This document shows, one piece after another, positions 10,101 through 21,094 of a stretch of 64,000 nucleotides of DNA. The translations under genes and the position numbers were made by a program. Below the pieces are notes generated by a model that did no database searches, was not told where the DNA came from, and saw only the letters and a program-made list of their open reading frames with translations. The stretch covers positions 5,394,001 through 5,458,000 of the forward strand of contig JAUCEF010000005.1 of assembly GCA_033558025.1 (NCBI GenBank). Reading direction: 5' to 3'. Within the stretch, counting starts at the first letter, position 1. The number at the start of each line of letters is the position of its first letter. This DNA is from Phytophthora sp. 'mugwort' (lineage: Eukaryota > Oomycota > Peronosporomycetes > Peronosporales > Peronosporaceae).

Positions 10101-10883
10101 GAAAAAGTTCAGCCATGTCAACAAAAAGGCACTGAATCAGTTTATAAGCTTCAATGAACAGCGCGCGACACTTTTGGAGCGAAAGAAGGAGATTGACGAT
10201 GCCTACGATTCGATCAAGGACCTGATCGATGTCTTGGACAAGCGAAAGGATGAGGCCATTTTCCGCACGTTCAAAGGCGTGGCCGGCTACTTTTCAGAAG
10301 TATTCCGTGAGCTCGTGCCGACGGGAGAAGGCAAGATGATCCTTGTGGGTGTCGACGCCAGCCAAACTGGTACCGCAAACGGTGATGCGTCCGAGTCCAA
10401 TGTCGACACGTACTCTGGCGTGCAGATTAAGGTGAGTTTCCGCGGAGAGGGTGACTCTTACTTGATGCAGCAGCTCTCCGGCGGCCAGAAGGCATTGGTC
10501 GCCCTCGCGTTTATCTTTGCCATCCAGCGGGTCGACCCTGCACCTTTCTACTTGTTTGATGAGATTGATCAGGCGTTGGATTCAACGCATCGAGCTGCTG
10601 TGGCGGCACTGATTCACCGCCAAGCACATTCAAATGATAGCCCTGCACAGGTACTCACATTATCTGATCTGCTTTATTTGGTCATAGCTCACATCTTTGT
10701 CGTTGTTGGTGCTCGCAGTTCATCACATCGACTTTCCGCCCTGAGCTGGTGAACATCGCTGATAAATTCTATGGCATCGGCTACCAGAACAAGATCAGCA
10801 ACGTGTACTCGATGACGAAGGAGGAGTCTCTCGACTTCATCTCCAATATCATGGCGGAGGAAGAGGGCGTGGCGGGGTCGTAA
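7186..10883 (+). CDS. SMC3: SMC3, cohesin ATPase subunit
   Basis: Structural maintenance of chromosomes 3, the cohesin subunit that pairs with SMC1 to hold sister chromatids together in the nucleus. Two exons, 7186-10650 and 10719-10883, give 1,209 residues, the normal SMC3 length. The N-terminal head has the Walker A GRNGTGKSN (residues 32-40) and the eukaryotic SMC3-type opening MHIKQVVVCGFRSYKDQ. Long coiled coils follow, with a hinge at about 510-680. The C-terminal head has the signature LSGGQKALVALA and Walker B YLFDEIDQALD. The 68-bp intron (gtactc..gctcgcag) must be removed, because reading through it stops at 10752; splicing restores the family tail FITSTFRPELVN. The frame is open further upstream to 7033, but the start at 7186 matches the conserved SMC N-terminus. 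It converges with PCIF1, whose stop is only 155 bp away. Confidence 0.96.
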
Positions 10884-11038
10884 GCGGAAGGACGAACATC
10901 TACATGGCAGGTTATCGTCTTTTTACTGTCTGGCTGCAGTAGTTTTGATTCAGGGAAACCAACGCGTCTCGTCTCGAATGCAAGGAGCTACGTTTATTCT
11001 ATCAACTATCGTATGCATCTTCGGTATGTTGCCAACTC

Positions 11039-12663
11039 TTAGTCTTTTGCTGATCGAACTCGCTTACCAGACTTGCGCAGACCAAGCGCGTCGCGCTCAT
11101 CAGCCTGCTTCGACTTAAAGGCACGCTTGAGACTCTCGAGCTTCTTCTCTGTCACAGGCCATTTGTTACAAGCCATGGAGTTCTGCCAGAAGAACACGCT
11201 CGTGTCAAACGATGCGATGCGCCAGCGAGTCTTCCGGATCTGCTGCTTGCCCTCGCAGTAGCCGTGTTGCTTTTGCGGGATGAGCAGATGCCTTTGGTTG
11301 AAGCGACTCACGTTCAGTTGTTGCCATCCCTGTGTGCACACACACGATCAGAAGTCTGGCAGGAATTGCAAAAAGCAGATCGTTTAAACTTGGTACCTCA
11401 GTCTGTTGCCACGCTGGGATGATGACGATAAACGCCAAGGGACCGTCAGCAGCATTGAGGAGCGCAGCCATATGGTCTGCCATGCGTTTAATGACCTTGG
11501 GGATAAAGGGCGGGTTGGCTTCAAAGCAGCTACACTCGAGAAAACCAATACAGCGGCATATATTAAATATTAACCATCGCAAAGCAAGGAGATCAACATA
11601 AGTGGATGCGTACCCGGAGCGAGGTGAGAAATCGAAGAAGTTGCCCACGCTTCCAAAAGCAAAATCCGTGTCGAGGAAGGCACTACAGAAGCGCGAGTAG
11701 CGGCAGTTCAGTGGCGACGCAAAGCACTCCATCTTGCAGTCGAATTCCTTCAGCAACACATCGAAGCACTCTTCGTTCAGCGCAGCCTAACAATACACGA
11801 CACCAGCAAAACCATCAGTAAGCTCCACCACGATAAGTACCTCCTCCACTCTTTCCTACCTGAAAACCTCCTCCGTCCAGTGAGTCATACCGCAGTAGCA
11901 GACAGAACAGCGCGCTCTCAAACTGGCGTTGGTCTTTCGGCGCCATACTCGACCCGTCACCACTCAGCTCCTGCTTCCTTGCGAACATCTCGCGCAGCTT
12001 GGCAAAATGGTCCGCGCTGAGCTTAACCGTCGAGTGACCGTACATCAACTGGCGCATACCGTCCTCCATCACTGTCACCTGAACCTTCTTCTTCTTGCCA
12101 GCCACCAAGTCCTGCTGGCCGAATTTGCGCAGCAGCCGCTCGGACTCGCGCGTTAGCTCCTTGCACTTCTTGGTGGCGCCCGACTTGGTGGCTCCGGATT
12201 TGCGGAGTTCCTCGAACAAACCGCTGTAGTCGCTGCCAGCGTGGGGGATCAGCGGGTCGTGTTCTTTGACCGTGAGCTGTGACGTGAATTGCCACGTCTC
12301 GTAGGCCGAGTTGGGAAGCTTCCCGATGCCCAGGTCCTCGCCAGCCCTGCGGATCTTATTGCACAGCGTGCGCACTGTCTGCTGCCGCACGATCTCTATC
12401 GCCGGGCTCACGGCGCGCGTCCCGGCGACGTCCTCCAGTTTGTGGAGCGCAGCGGAGTCCAGCGGCATCTCCTCCTGCGGGTTCCAGATGCCCGACGGAT
12501 GCTTCAACGACGGCTCGCGCTCGCGCTTCTTGCCCATGGACATGGAGATTAAGGCTGTTGCATCTACAGATATGGACTTCGCTGGGGTGGCACTGACAGT
12601 CGGCGACGCGTTGCCTGTGGCTGCCGCCATGGACGCCAGGATGGCTTCGAGCGGGTCCGTCAT
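11039..12663 (-). CDS. PCIF1: PCIF1/CAPAM-like cap-adjacent m6Am methyltransferase
   Basis: Homologue of PCIF1 (CAPAM), which methylates the N6 of the first transcribed 2'-O-methyl-adenosine next to the mRNA cap. Four minus-strand exons, 12663-11860, 11786-11614, 11529-11397 and 11329-11039, join in frame into about 466 residues. The third exon opens with CFEANPPF, whose NPPF is the catalytic motif of this N6-adenine methyltransferase family. Preceding it are PLNCRYSRFCSAFLDTDFAFGS and NFFDFSPRSG, also typical. The human protein is about 700 residues with an N-terminal WW domain that binds the RNA polymerase II CTD. I see no WW domain here, where the N-terminus is short, Ser/Ala-rich and contains KKRERE. 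It is divergent from RPL3 with 312 bp between the starts. Exon borders are inferred by eye. Confidence 0.85.
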
Positions 12664-12975
12664 CCTTCTAGTGGCCGAACTCCACCAAATTGTAATGACA
12701 CGACACTAAAGTGAGTGAGACACATTGAAGTGCCCAACAGCTTGTATTGAGTGTGAGTATCACATTATATGTATACCGTATATAATATATACTCAATTTT
12801 CAAAAAGTAGTACCTATCATACCGTCTACATCTGCAATAACTATCTACCGGTATTTCCTCCCATCGCTTAGGTCCGATTCTAGCGATTGGCTGACGGCGC
12901 TTCCCTTTCCAGGTGCTCCCCGCCATCGCATTGGGCTGCCGCAGTTTGAGTTTTGCAGTAAATCTCGTATCAAGT

Positions 12976-14145
12976 ATGGGTCACCGTAAGTTCGAGGCTC
13001 CGCGTCACGGCCACCTGGGTTTCCTTCCCAAGAAGCGTACCAAGCACCACCGCGGCCGCGTTCGCAAGTTTCCGCGCGATGACGCGTCTAAGGCGCCGCA
13101 CCTTACGGCCTTCATGGGCTACAAGGCCGGCATGACACACATCGTGCGTGAGGTTGACCGCCCCGGCTCGAAGGTCCACAAGAAGGAGATCGTGGAGCCC
13201 GTGTCGATCGTCGAGACGCCCCCTATGGTTGTCATCGGTGTTGTCGGCTACCTGGAGACCCCGCGTGGCCTGCGCACCCTCACGACGGTGTTCGCCGAGC
13301 ACCTGAGTGAGGAGGTGAAGCGTCGCTTCTACAAGAACTGGTACAAGTCGAAGCGAAAAGCTTTCACCAAGTACGCCAAGAAGTACCAGACGGCCCCCGC
13401 CGACATTGAGAACGAGCTTAACCGCATCAAGAAGTACTGCCAGGTTGTCCGCGTGCTTGCCCACACGCAGGTCCGCAAGGTCAAGCTTCGCCAGAAGAAG
13501 GCCCACCTCCTCGAGGTGCAGGTCAACGGCGGCTCGGTGGCCGACAAGGTGGACTTCGCCAAGTCTCTCTTTGAGAAGCAGGTGCCCGTCACGGCCGTGT
13601 TCTCTAAGGATGAGATGATTGATGTCATCGGTGTCACCAAGGGTCACGGTATTGAGGGTGTCATCACTCGTTGGGGCGTCACCCGTCTGCCGCGTAAGAC
13701 CCATCGTGGTCTGCGCAAGGTCGCTTGTATCGGTGCCTGGCATCCGTCGCGCGTTCGCTTCACGGTCCCGCGCGCTGGTCAGCACGGTTACCACCACCGT
13801 ACCGAGATTAACAAAAAGATCTACCGTGTTGGTGCCGCTGGCGACAAGAAGTCGTGCATGACCGAGCAGGACCTGACGGAGAAGGACATCACCCCTCTGG
13901 GTGGCTTCCCTCACTACGGTGTGATTAACGAGGACTGGCTCATGATCAAGGGCGCTATTGTCGGCACGAAGAAACGTGCTCTGACTCTGCGCAAGTCGCT
14001 TCTGGTGCACACCAAGCGTTCTGCTCTCGAGGAGATCAACCTCAAGTTCATCGATACCTCGTCGAAGTTCGGCCACGGTCGTTTCCAGACCGTGGAGGAG
14101 AAGGCCAAGTGGATGGGTCCCCTGGCTCGCCAGAACCGCGCTTAA
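12976..14145 (+). CDS. RPL3: 60S ribosomal protein L3 (uL3)
   Basis: Cytosolic large-subunit protein uL3, which helps form the peptidyl-transferase centre. It is 389 residues, the usual eukaryotic length, and opens with [20 protein letters not shown], the diagnostic N-terminus. The central [27 protein letters not shown] segment contains the conserved Trp and His of the uL3 finger. The open frame extends upstream to 12913, but the MGHRKF start is the family start. No intron. Codon use is strongly biased to C/G and T in third positions, as expected for a highly expressed gene. That bias also creates a 446-codon open frame on the opposite strand, which I reject as a gene. It converges with OST1. 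Confidence 0.97.
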   Translation: MGHRKFEAPRHGHLGFLPKKRTKHHRGRVRKFPRDDASKAPHLTAFMGYKAGMTHIVREVDRPGSKVHKKEIVEPVSIVETPPMVVIGVVGYLETPRGLRTLTTVFAEHLSEEVKRRFYKNWYKSKRKAFTKYAKKYQTAPADIENELNRIKKYCQVVRVLAHTQVRKVKLRQKKAHLLEVQVNGGSVADKVDFAKSLFEKQVPVTAVFSKDEMIDVIGVTKGHGIEGVITRWGVTRLPRKTHRGLRKVACIGAWHPSRVRFTVPRAGQHGYHHRTEINKKIYRVGAAGDKKSCMTEQDLTEKDITPLGGFPHYGVINEDWLMIKGAIVGTKKRALTLRKSLLVHTKRSALEEINLKFIDTSSKFGHGRFQTVEEKAKWMGPLARQNRA

Positions 14146-14488
14146 GTCTTTCTCAAGGCTTTTGCGCAGCTTTGCTAAGTCGCAGGTGTCCTCTACGGCA
14201 CTTGTTGAGTAGCGTAGCACCCATGCTTCTGTCATGACCTGTAAAGGGAAACCATAAGCAATCAATGATACTGCTGCAAACTCGTAAAATCCTATCGCGT
14301 CTTTGTTCATTTCATCACGAACGTTCTAACTCAATTCAGACTTGCACGTTAAAACAAAAGTACTGTTTCTAGCTGGTTTTGACGGCTTTTTCTTTCCGTT
14401 TGGTTTAACAGCGTTTCTCTTCTTTTCAACAGCACAGTATCCAAAACTCAAAAGATTTCTGCATCGTGCCTGCTTTAATCACGCCAAC
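14146..14488. other. Convergent 3' intergenic between RPL3 and OST1
   Basis: It holds the 3' UTRs of two convergent genes. The region is T-rich; I see no extra gene or structured element. Confidence 0.5.
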
Positions 14489-15984
14489 TTACTCCGTCTT
14501 CTTCTTCTGCACGGGTTTCTTAGCAATGCTAATGTCCAGACGGAAGAGGACCATGCAAACGATGAAGAAGGCCAGGAAGCCCGACACTAGCAGCAGCGGC
14601 TCATGCAGCATGAAAGTCTTGGGAAAGTCGAAGGTCACCTCAAAGGGGACGTTGTGGGCAGCCACGACGTTCTTCTTGTCCAGAATCACCACAGGCCGGC
14701 CGATCGCGGGTGTGTCCAGGTATGTTTGGCGTGTCGTCTCGCTCATGCTGTCCAGGCTGAACGGCACGTTCACCTGCACGTTGGTGGCGCCCTCGGGCAG
14801 GATAATCTTCAACGTGAGGTCATCCACGGAGGCACCCTGGACGGGCGTCGAGAAGTCAACCTCGAGCTTGAATTTGTCACCGACGTGACTCAGCACTGAG
14901 TGCGCGGGCACCGAGTAGCCGAGGTACCACTGACTCTTCCAGCCGCCAAACAGGGGGAAACGAGGCTTAAACTCGAGGTCCTGGTTCGAACCCGAACGGC
15001 CGGCAAGACGCAGGCGCGAGGTGGAGATGTTGCCGATCTGGTCACGGTAGTACACATTCACCGAATCCTTGGGCAGGTGTGCGTACATCTCATGGAAGGA
15101 GGCACTGCGTTGCTGCAGCTGCACGTAGTCAAAGCGGGAAAAGCCACCCTTGAGCTTGGCACCTGTGTGCTCCATGTCGTAAACCTCCTCAAAGGACACA
15201 CGACCCCACATGGACACTTCGATCTCACGGGTAAGCTTGGTGATAGTCATGAATGGAGAGTGGTTCTTATAGTGAACGCTGAGAGGTGAGGCCTCTACAC
15301 CAGCGGCGAACGACTCGATGTCCGTGTAGGGTCCGAGGGTGACCACTGAGCCCTTCCTGGAGATGGGCTCGGCAGCATGGACGCTCTCCACGTTGCCCGA
15401 AGGCAGTTTAAGCTTCGTCGTCTGCGTCTTGGTGAAGTAGGGCGAGATGATGAGGTGGCTGGCGTCGAAGAGTACAAGCTGGTCCTCCTTCTGCGTGATC
15501 TCGGCTGGGTAGGGCGTGAGCACGCGGGTGAAGTAAGCCGTGAGCTTGACGGAGCCCATCTCGCCCTTGGCCACAGGCTTCTTAAGCAACACCGTGTAAA
15601 GCGCGGCATCATCGGGCGTCTTGGCCTTGGCTGCGTGCTTGTGCGTGGCCGGCACGATCTCACACGGGGTCTTGCCGCAGCGCGCCGATACGTACGCCAG
15701 ACGCGTCTCCATCGTGCGTGGGAAGGCCACGTCGTACTCGGTCACGTCTGCGTCAGCATCCGAGAACTGGAACTCGGTGTGCTCGCGCACCACGTGCTTG
15801 GTCAGGTCGAACGTACGTTTGGCCTAGCAGAGAGTGAGAGAGAGAGGAAACGTTTAGATGCAGGGAGCACTTTAGAGCGGTACTGACGGGGTTCTATCGG
15901 GCGTACCGACTGGTTGATGACCTCGCCCTTCACGGCAGCTATCGCCATCGCGGCCGCGATCAGCAGAACGCGCTTCATTGCCAT
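14489..15984 (-). CDS. OST1: Oligosaccharyltransferase subunit 1 (ribophorin I)
   Basis: Subunit of the ER oligosaccharyltransferase that transfers glycan from dolichyl-PP to Asn-X-Ser/Thr. Exon 1 (15984-15871) encodes MAMKRVLLIAAAMAIAAVKG, a cleavable signal peptide. The main exon (15823-14489) begins AKRTFDLTKHVVREHTEF and carries the ribophorin I luminal domain (WGRVSFEEVYDMEHTGAKLKGGFSRFDY is highly characteristic). A single membrane helix near the C-terminus (LLLVSGFLAFFIVCMVLF) is followed by a Lys-rich cytosolic tail ending KKPVQKKKTE. The model gives about 482 residues. The intron I need to keep frame is only 47 bp with a weak gtgctc donor, so the exact exon 1 end is uncertain; the acceptor tgctag at 15824 looks solid. 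The start is divergent from the mitochondrial L7/L12 gene, 270 bp apart. Confidence 0.9.
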
Positions 15985-16254
15985 GGGGTAGTGAGGATCG
16001 AGCTGCTCAGGTAGCTCCTCGCAATGCGTATCTCTCAACTCGACACGTATCACATGCTATCCTCTCTTCAATTGGTCAAAACCCAAATTATATCTTTTGA
16101 CCATTCAGAAATCTTGGTTTGCATAATGGCGCTATTAGTGGCCGAAAGTCGAAACTTGCGGTTCGTGGTCGCTGGGAGGCCACTTTGAGCTCCTCATTAG
16201 CGGCTTGTGGCCCCAAATTCCTTACTGTCCTCCAGCGTTCCTCGATAGCTAAGA

Positions 16255-16866
16255 ATGCTCTCGCGTGTGTCTCGAGCGGCGCTCCGCAGTTCGGCTGCGC
16301 GCCGCACATGTGTGAACAGCATGCGTCTGACCCAGGTGGCTTTTTTCTCCGAGGAGGCCACTAAGGTGCCGACCAGCGCCGAGGAGGAGATGGCGTTGTC
16401 CCCGAAGGTGCAGACTGTGTTGGATCAGATCCTCGAGCTTAACATGGTAGAGATTGCCGAGCTCTCGAACGCCATCCAGGTGCGTTACTGCAATTACCGC
16501 AGTGTTTAACCGCTTAATTCCGTGCTTATCCAAAGCTTTTTCGGCGTTATTCAGACCAAGTTCGGCATTGCCGAGTCCGCATTCCAGGTGGGCATGGGCG
16601 GTGGCGGTGCCGCCGGTGCGGCCCCTGCTGCTGAGGAAGCCAAGGAGGAGAAGACCGCCTTCGACGTAAAGTTGGCCAGCTTTGATGCCAAGAGCAAGAT
16701 TAAGGTTATCAAGGAGGTACGCGCCATTACCGGTCTGGGCCTGAAGGAGGCCAAGGAACTCGTGGAGGGCGCCCCCAGTACAATAAAGAAGGACGTGAAG
16801 AAGGAGGAGGCCGACGAATTGATGGAGAAGCTCAAGGCCGTGGGCGCGGTCGTGGAACTGGAATAG
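16255..16866 (+). CDS. MRPL12: Mitochondrial ribosomal protein L7/L12 (bL12m)
   Basis: Stalk protein of the mitochondrial large ribosomal subunit, which recruits translation factors. Exons 16255-16479 and 16555-16866 give 178 residues. The first about 35 residues ([18 protein letters not shown]..) are Arg/Ser/Ala-rich without acids, a mitochondrial targeting peptide. The N-terminal dimerisation helix ends [11 protein letters not shown] and continues across the 75-bp intron as [10 protein letters not shown], the bacterial L12 pattern ELI..-EKFGV. A Gly/Ala-rich hinge ([20 protein letters not shown]) leads to the C-terminal domain [37 protein letters not shown]. Using the acceptor ttattcag at 16554 rather than the nearer ccaaag keeps the frame and the family spacing. 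Confidence 0.95.
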
Positions 16867-17253
16867 AGATCAGGTGTTCGCTTCTGCAGCCGGGAGGGAC
16901 TCGCTCGACTCTCCCTAGCAGCGCAGCCCCAACTAAAGATAGCAGCGTTGTTTGGTGTTGCTTTGAGTCATCTCGCTATAGGCTTTATCATGCATAATAA
17001 CCCATTGCAATCCTCATACACGAGCAGTTTTGTCCCCGGATCGGTCTTAATGCAACGAGCAGCCAATTGTAGCAAGTCGCTTATCAATCTGGGGGCCTAG
17101 GAGCCTCACATACTTGCTGATACTACAGTAATACGTTACTTTAGGCTACGGTAATCAAGACAAAATCTCTTTCAGCTATATGATTGGTTCATAAATGCAG
17201 CTGACTCACAACGGCTGATGCTGCAATTTTGATTTACTATTTGGCAGGGCACG
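16867..17253. other. Intergenic between MRPL12 and ATP23
   Basis: 3' UTR of the L12 gene and promoter of ATP23. AT-rich from about 16920 on. No further gene seen. Confidence 0.45.
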
Positions 17254-18289
17254 ATGGAGGCGCTCAAGAATACCTTCAAGGGCGCGGCCCAGAACCTCAG
17301 CGAGGAGGAGGAGCGCCACCACAAGTGCGAGGACATGCGAGAGAAAGCGCTGACCAAATGTGCGTGCCGTAGCACCAACCGAAGCCCTCTAGCCACGACA
17401 GTAGAACTTGGCAAGTGTTGCTGTCCGATCGTCTGACGCTGCTGTGTTTTATCGTGGGACTACGCTGCTGGATGCAGGCTCTCGCGTGAAGTATCTAGCG
17501 GAAGTTATGGAGAAGATGGGTTGCAGCCTGGAGCCGGGCTTCTTTTCCAGCGTGGACTGCGAGGGCAAGATCAACGGAGGATTCCACCTAGACGACGAGG
17601 GCAAGCCGGGGGTGGGTTAGACGGCGTCCGTTGCAGAGCTGATGTATATAAGATTGAGGCTGAAAATGTTTTGGTTGCTTTGTGACTGTGGTGATGCAGG
17701 TCGTGCTGTGCCAGAATCACATCCCGGACCAGGAGTGGATGGATCGCACCATGACGCACGAGTTGATCCACGCGTTCGACCACTGCCGCAACAAGATTGA
17801 CTGGAACAAGTGCGAGCACCACGCTTGCAGTGAGGTGCGGGGCAGTTACAGTGTGTGTGGTGGGGACGTTACTGTAGACACTGACACGAACCACGCTTTG
17901 GTTCTCATGACGGAGTAGATTCGCGCTGCAGCGTTGAGCGGCGACTGCAATTGGAAGTACGAGTTCTTCCGCAAGAACTTCAACATCAGCAAGCAGCACC
18001 AGGTACGTCAACGTTTTTCCTTCCGGACCAAGCTGCACTGCCGTTGACCTTAATACCTACCTCTGACCTTTAAATTTTTACGACTGCAGCTCTGCACGCG
18101 GCGACGAGCGAAACTGTCTATCGAGCAAAATGACGCGTGCAAGGGCAAAGTACGTGCCAGTCTTGGACTTATCATAGTTGTTTTGTCTATTGACCATTTG
18201 TCGTTATTGCTGCACAGGCGGATGAATGCATCGACAAGGTGTTTGACTCTTGCTACCGCGATTGGTCACCATACCGCGAAATTCCGTAG
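17254..18289 (+). CDS. ATP23: ATP23, mitochondrial intermembrane-space metalloprotease
   Basis: Atp23 family (peptidase M76), which in yeast processes the Atp6 precursor and helps assemble the F1Fo ATP synthase. Six exons join in frame: 17254-17359, 17478-17611, 17700-17834, 17919-18002, 18090-18149 and 18218-18289, for 196 residues. The zinc site is MTHELIHAFDHCR, an HEXXH with the family's downstream DH. Also conserved are VLCQNHIP, CEHHACSEIRAAALSGDCNWKYEFFR and the C-terminal CIDKVFDSCYRDWSPYREIP. Many Cys residues fit oxidative folding in the intermembrane space. No classical presequence is seen, as is usual for this family. The gene has five introns in about 1 kb, dense for this window. 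Short exons make some borders tentative, but every junction keeps frame and motif spacing. Confidence 0.94.
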
Positions 18290-18502
18290 TCGAATCGAAC
18301 AGCTTGTCTACTGAAGCAGCCACACTAAACACGTGCTGCTACTAAGTACCAGTCCAGCCTTTGTCGCCATCGCTGGCAGCTTTCAGATAGAACGGCAAAA
18401 AATAGAGCAACTTTACCACTGCAACATACACTGAAAATCTGGTTCTGTCCAATGATTGGCCCACAAAAGAGACCGAAAACAGGCACAACTTTATCAACCA
18501 GC

Positions 18503-19713
18503 ATGGCGACAACCCAGCCTGCCGAAGCAGCAGCGCCGCTCCCGCCACTAGCAGCGAACGCCGAGACACCTAATAGACAAACGTCTTCGCCTGCGTCTCC
18601 AGCTCCTGTGACCAAGAAACGGCGCGTGGAGAGACGCGAGCGGCTGCGCAAGAGCGCGCTGTGCAAACACTTCGACAAGCCTGGGGGTTGCCCGTTTCCC
18701 AACTGCAAATTCGCCCACGGCCGGTACGCTGCCGCTACTAGTCGCCCTTAGAGCTTCTCTTCTTGGCCGTGAAACTGACATCGTCGTCTGTGTGCAGAGT
18801 GGAGGTGAATGATAGCGACACGTACTCGGTAGCGGCCCAGCGGCGACTCATCCGGGAGCAAGCCATTCATCGCACCGAGGAGCAATTCCAGACGGCAGAA
18901 GCAGGCGTCGTCACTTCCAAGCGTAGAGGCACAATGGTGACCTGCTGCCATCTGGTGGCTCAATGTAGACTGGAAACTAATTTGTTGATGCTCTGGTATT
19001 GGCAGATTGAGCGCTACTACACGGAGATGTTCTCGTGCGACACGATGGGCAAGACCATGGAGGACCAGTACGTCCACATGCACTCCAACCGTCTCTGCGT
19101 GGTGGGCGTGGCCGAGTCCCACCCGGTTATGCAGGAAGAGCTCGTAGGTGTCGAGTTCACGCAGAACGTGCTGGAGAGCCACGTAACAGGCAAGAAGAAG
19201 AAAGGAGGCCGCTTCATGCTGCCTAACACAGTGCTGTGCGTCCTCAAGTGCAAGAGCGGCCGCGAATTCACGCTCTACAGCTGCATTCGCGGCTCGTTAA
19301 TTGAAGTCAACGAGCGTCTGCAGAAGGAGCCGGAGTTACTGAAGCAAAAGGTAAGTTGCGCGTTGTTGGAGCAACTTGATACGAGAATCTTGCTAACGTT
19401 CGCTTGGCAATTCTTGCAGCACCAGTCGGACGGATATCTTATCATTATCCAGCCCAAGAGAGTGGAGGTCGCGGAAATTCAGGAGTCGCTCCTTTCCAAG
19501 GACGAGTACAAGCAGTTCCGTGCCATCTCGAAGGTTAAATACGCGGAATCGACAGAGAAACCTAATGAGTCAACCTCAGCTGATGAGAAGCCTGTCAAGG
19601 AAAAGCTAACGCTTGAACCCGTGAAATATGAGTCGATGCCCGATGCCGTTAAGGACGATTCAGTGTTTGAGTCCATCAAGGAAGAACTGAAATCTGTTCC
19701 TATGAAAGAGTAG
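18503..19713 (+). CDS. ABITRAM: CCCH zinc finger fused to ABITRAM (Simiate/FAM206) domain
   Basis: Four exons, 18503-18723, 18798-18936, 19006-19350 and 19420-19713, encode 332 residues. Residues about 32-50 are basic (TKKRRVERRERLRKS), followed by a CCCH zinc finger CKHFDKPGGCPFPNCKFAHG (spacing 8-4-3) that ends at the first splice site. After a linker, residues from about 121 match ABITRAM/Simiate (human FAM206A): IERYYTEMF, HSNRLCVVGVAESHP, ELV..EF, YSCIRGSLIEVNERL, then SDGYLIIIQPK across the last intron. The C-terminal about 65 residues are a charged, repetitive Lys/Glu/Ser tail with no family. Animal ABITRAM is a nuclear-speckle and actin-binding protein without a zinc finger. Exon 1 could instead be a separate small gene with its own stop at 18751, but the gt/ag junction splices cleanly into the ABITRAM frame. 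Confidence 0.82.
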
Positions 19714-19898
19714 AAGCGGATAGCGCATACTAATAGACGCCTTGGAAAAACAGCAGACGGCGCGCACCTATCCACTACAACGCAAAAATACGACGGTGAA
19801 CCTCAAAATGAGCAAAACGGGAAGCAAAAAAAACTGTTTAAAGCTGACTTGGACTCGAGAGCTTACATCGACTCACCAGTCAGCAGCTTAGTGTGGGC

Positions 19899-21094
19899 CT
19901 ATACTTTCTTCTTTCTAATAACTACGTCGAGAACTGATCGAATGAATTTGGTCATCTCGGACCTACTAAAGCTCAGCTCCTCCTGAGAACACACGAACGC
20001 ACAGCCGGTCAGTTCCATAAAGCTAGGCAACTAACCAACCAATGCACTCCTAACGTACTCGTAAATATGACGGCACTTTAACACCCGTCGGTGGTGTCTC
20101 GCTCGGAAGGTACTCGATTTCACTCGATGCGATGGCAGGGACAGCCAGTTCGAACTCGAACTGATGACCCGTTGCCGAGTCCGTTGTCGTACACACGACC
20201 TCGGTGCAGTCGTCTGCGTCATTGTCATCATCTCCCGACTGAATTAATCGAATATCTGTGCTGGTCACCAGGCGATACAACTCCAATAGCTACACAAACA
20301 CACAAATTATACACAACAGTCAGTCCACGACAAGGACAGAGAAGAAAATACAGCTCTGATAGTACCTTGTTCGCTTGACTGAGCTGCAAAATGGTTTCAC
20401 TGTTCTGCATGGCCGTTGCAGCTGATGCCGCTGCAGAGTTCACCGTCACAACGTCATCAGGTCTCGTGCTCCTCTTAGTCGAGGCGACCTGGGACTCTAG
20501 AACCTTAATGCGTTCGCGCAGAACCTTCTTCTCTGTGTCCGCATCGTCTCTGCTCCTCTGCTTGGCGTCGTATTCGTTCATCTTGTCAGCCACGAGTCTG
20601 TCCACCTCCTTCTTGCGCTTCTTGCGCTCTTCCTCCGTCTTCTTAGAGAGCGTCGTGATGTCACGCTTCAGCTTCTCGATAAGTTTATCCTGCGACTTCT
20701 TCTCCTGCATGGCCAGGTCGCGCACCTCGCGCAGCAGCTGCTCGCTGTCGCGCTCGTACTGCTGCTTCTTGCCCTTGTGCTTCTCCTGTACTGCAAGACG
20801 ATCCCCTTCTTCGTCCTCATCCTCATCCTGCGGCACACTCGCCACCTTCTTAGGTGCGAGTTGCTGCTTGACCACGAGTGGCTCTTTGCGAGGCCGAACG
20901 CGCTTCTTCGTGGGCTTGGGCGCCTTGTCCTCTTCCTCGCTATCGGCGCCGGCGTCATCGAACTCCACGTCACCGTCGGCATCCTCGTAGTCCCAAGAGT
21001 TTTTGCGCTTCTTCTTCCTGTTGGGGCCCGCCTCGTTCTTCTTGGGGCGGGCGCGCTTCTTGTCCGTGGGCTTCTCGGCGGGGCGGCGCGGCAT
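19899..21094 (-). CDS. Csm1/Pcs1-like monopolin subunit
   Basis: Three minus-strand exons, 21094-20366, 20289-20059 and 19982-19899, give 347 residues. The N-terminal about 110 residues are basic and acidic blocks with nuclear-localisation-like runs (KKRARPKK, NRKKKRKNSW). Residues about 115-240 form a long coiled coil. The last about 105 residues match the globular Csm1/Pcs1 (monopolin) domain: LLELYRLVTSTDIRLIQ, a cysteine, FEFELAVPAI, SEIEYLP, PSYLREELSFSRSEMTKFI and a final helix. In yeasts this protein crosslinks kinetochore-microtubule sites and acts in rDNA silencing. Function here is inferred from that fold. Alternative: another coiled-coil RWD kinetochore protein such as Spc24/Spc25, which lacks the YLP..PSYL pattern. 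It lies 329 bp upstream of the FYVE gene's stop, same strand, and converges with ABITRAM. Confidence 0.72.

Noticed and set aside
13619..13861. Ser/Val-rich alternative frame inside RPL3
   Set aside because: Out-of-frame reading of a highly biased gene.
12970..14310. 446-codon open frame on the strand opposite RPL3
   Set aside because: RPL3 is certain, and its strong codon bias leaves few stop-forming codons on the opposite strand. The antisense product is Leu/Val/Asp/Arg-rich with no family, so it is a shadow frame.
14900..15886. Plus-strand open frames opposite OST1
   Set aside because: Shadows of the well-supported OST1 gene.
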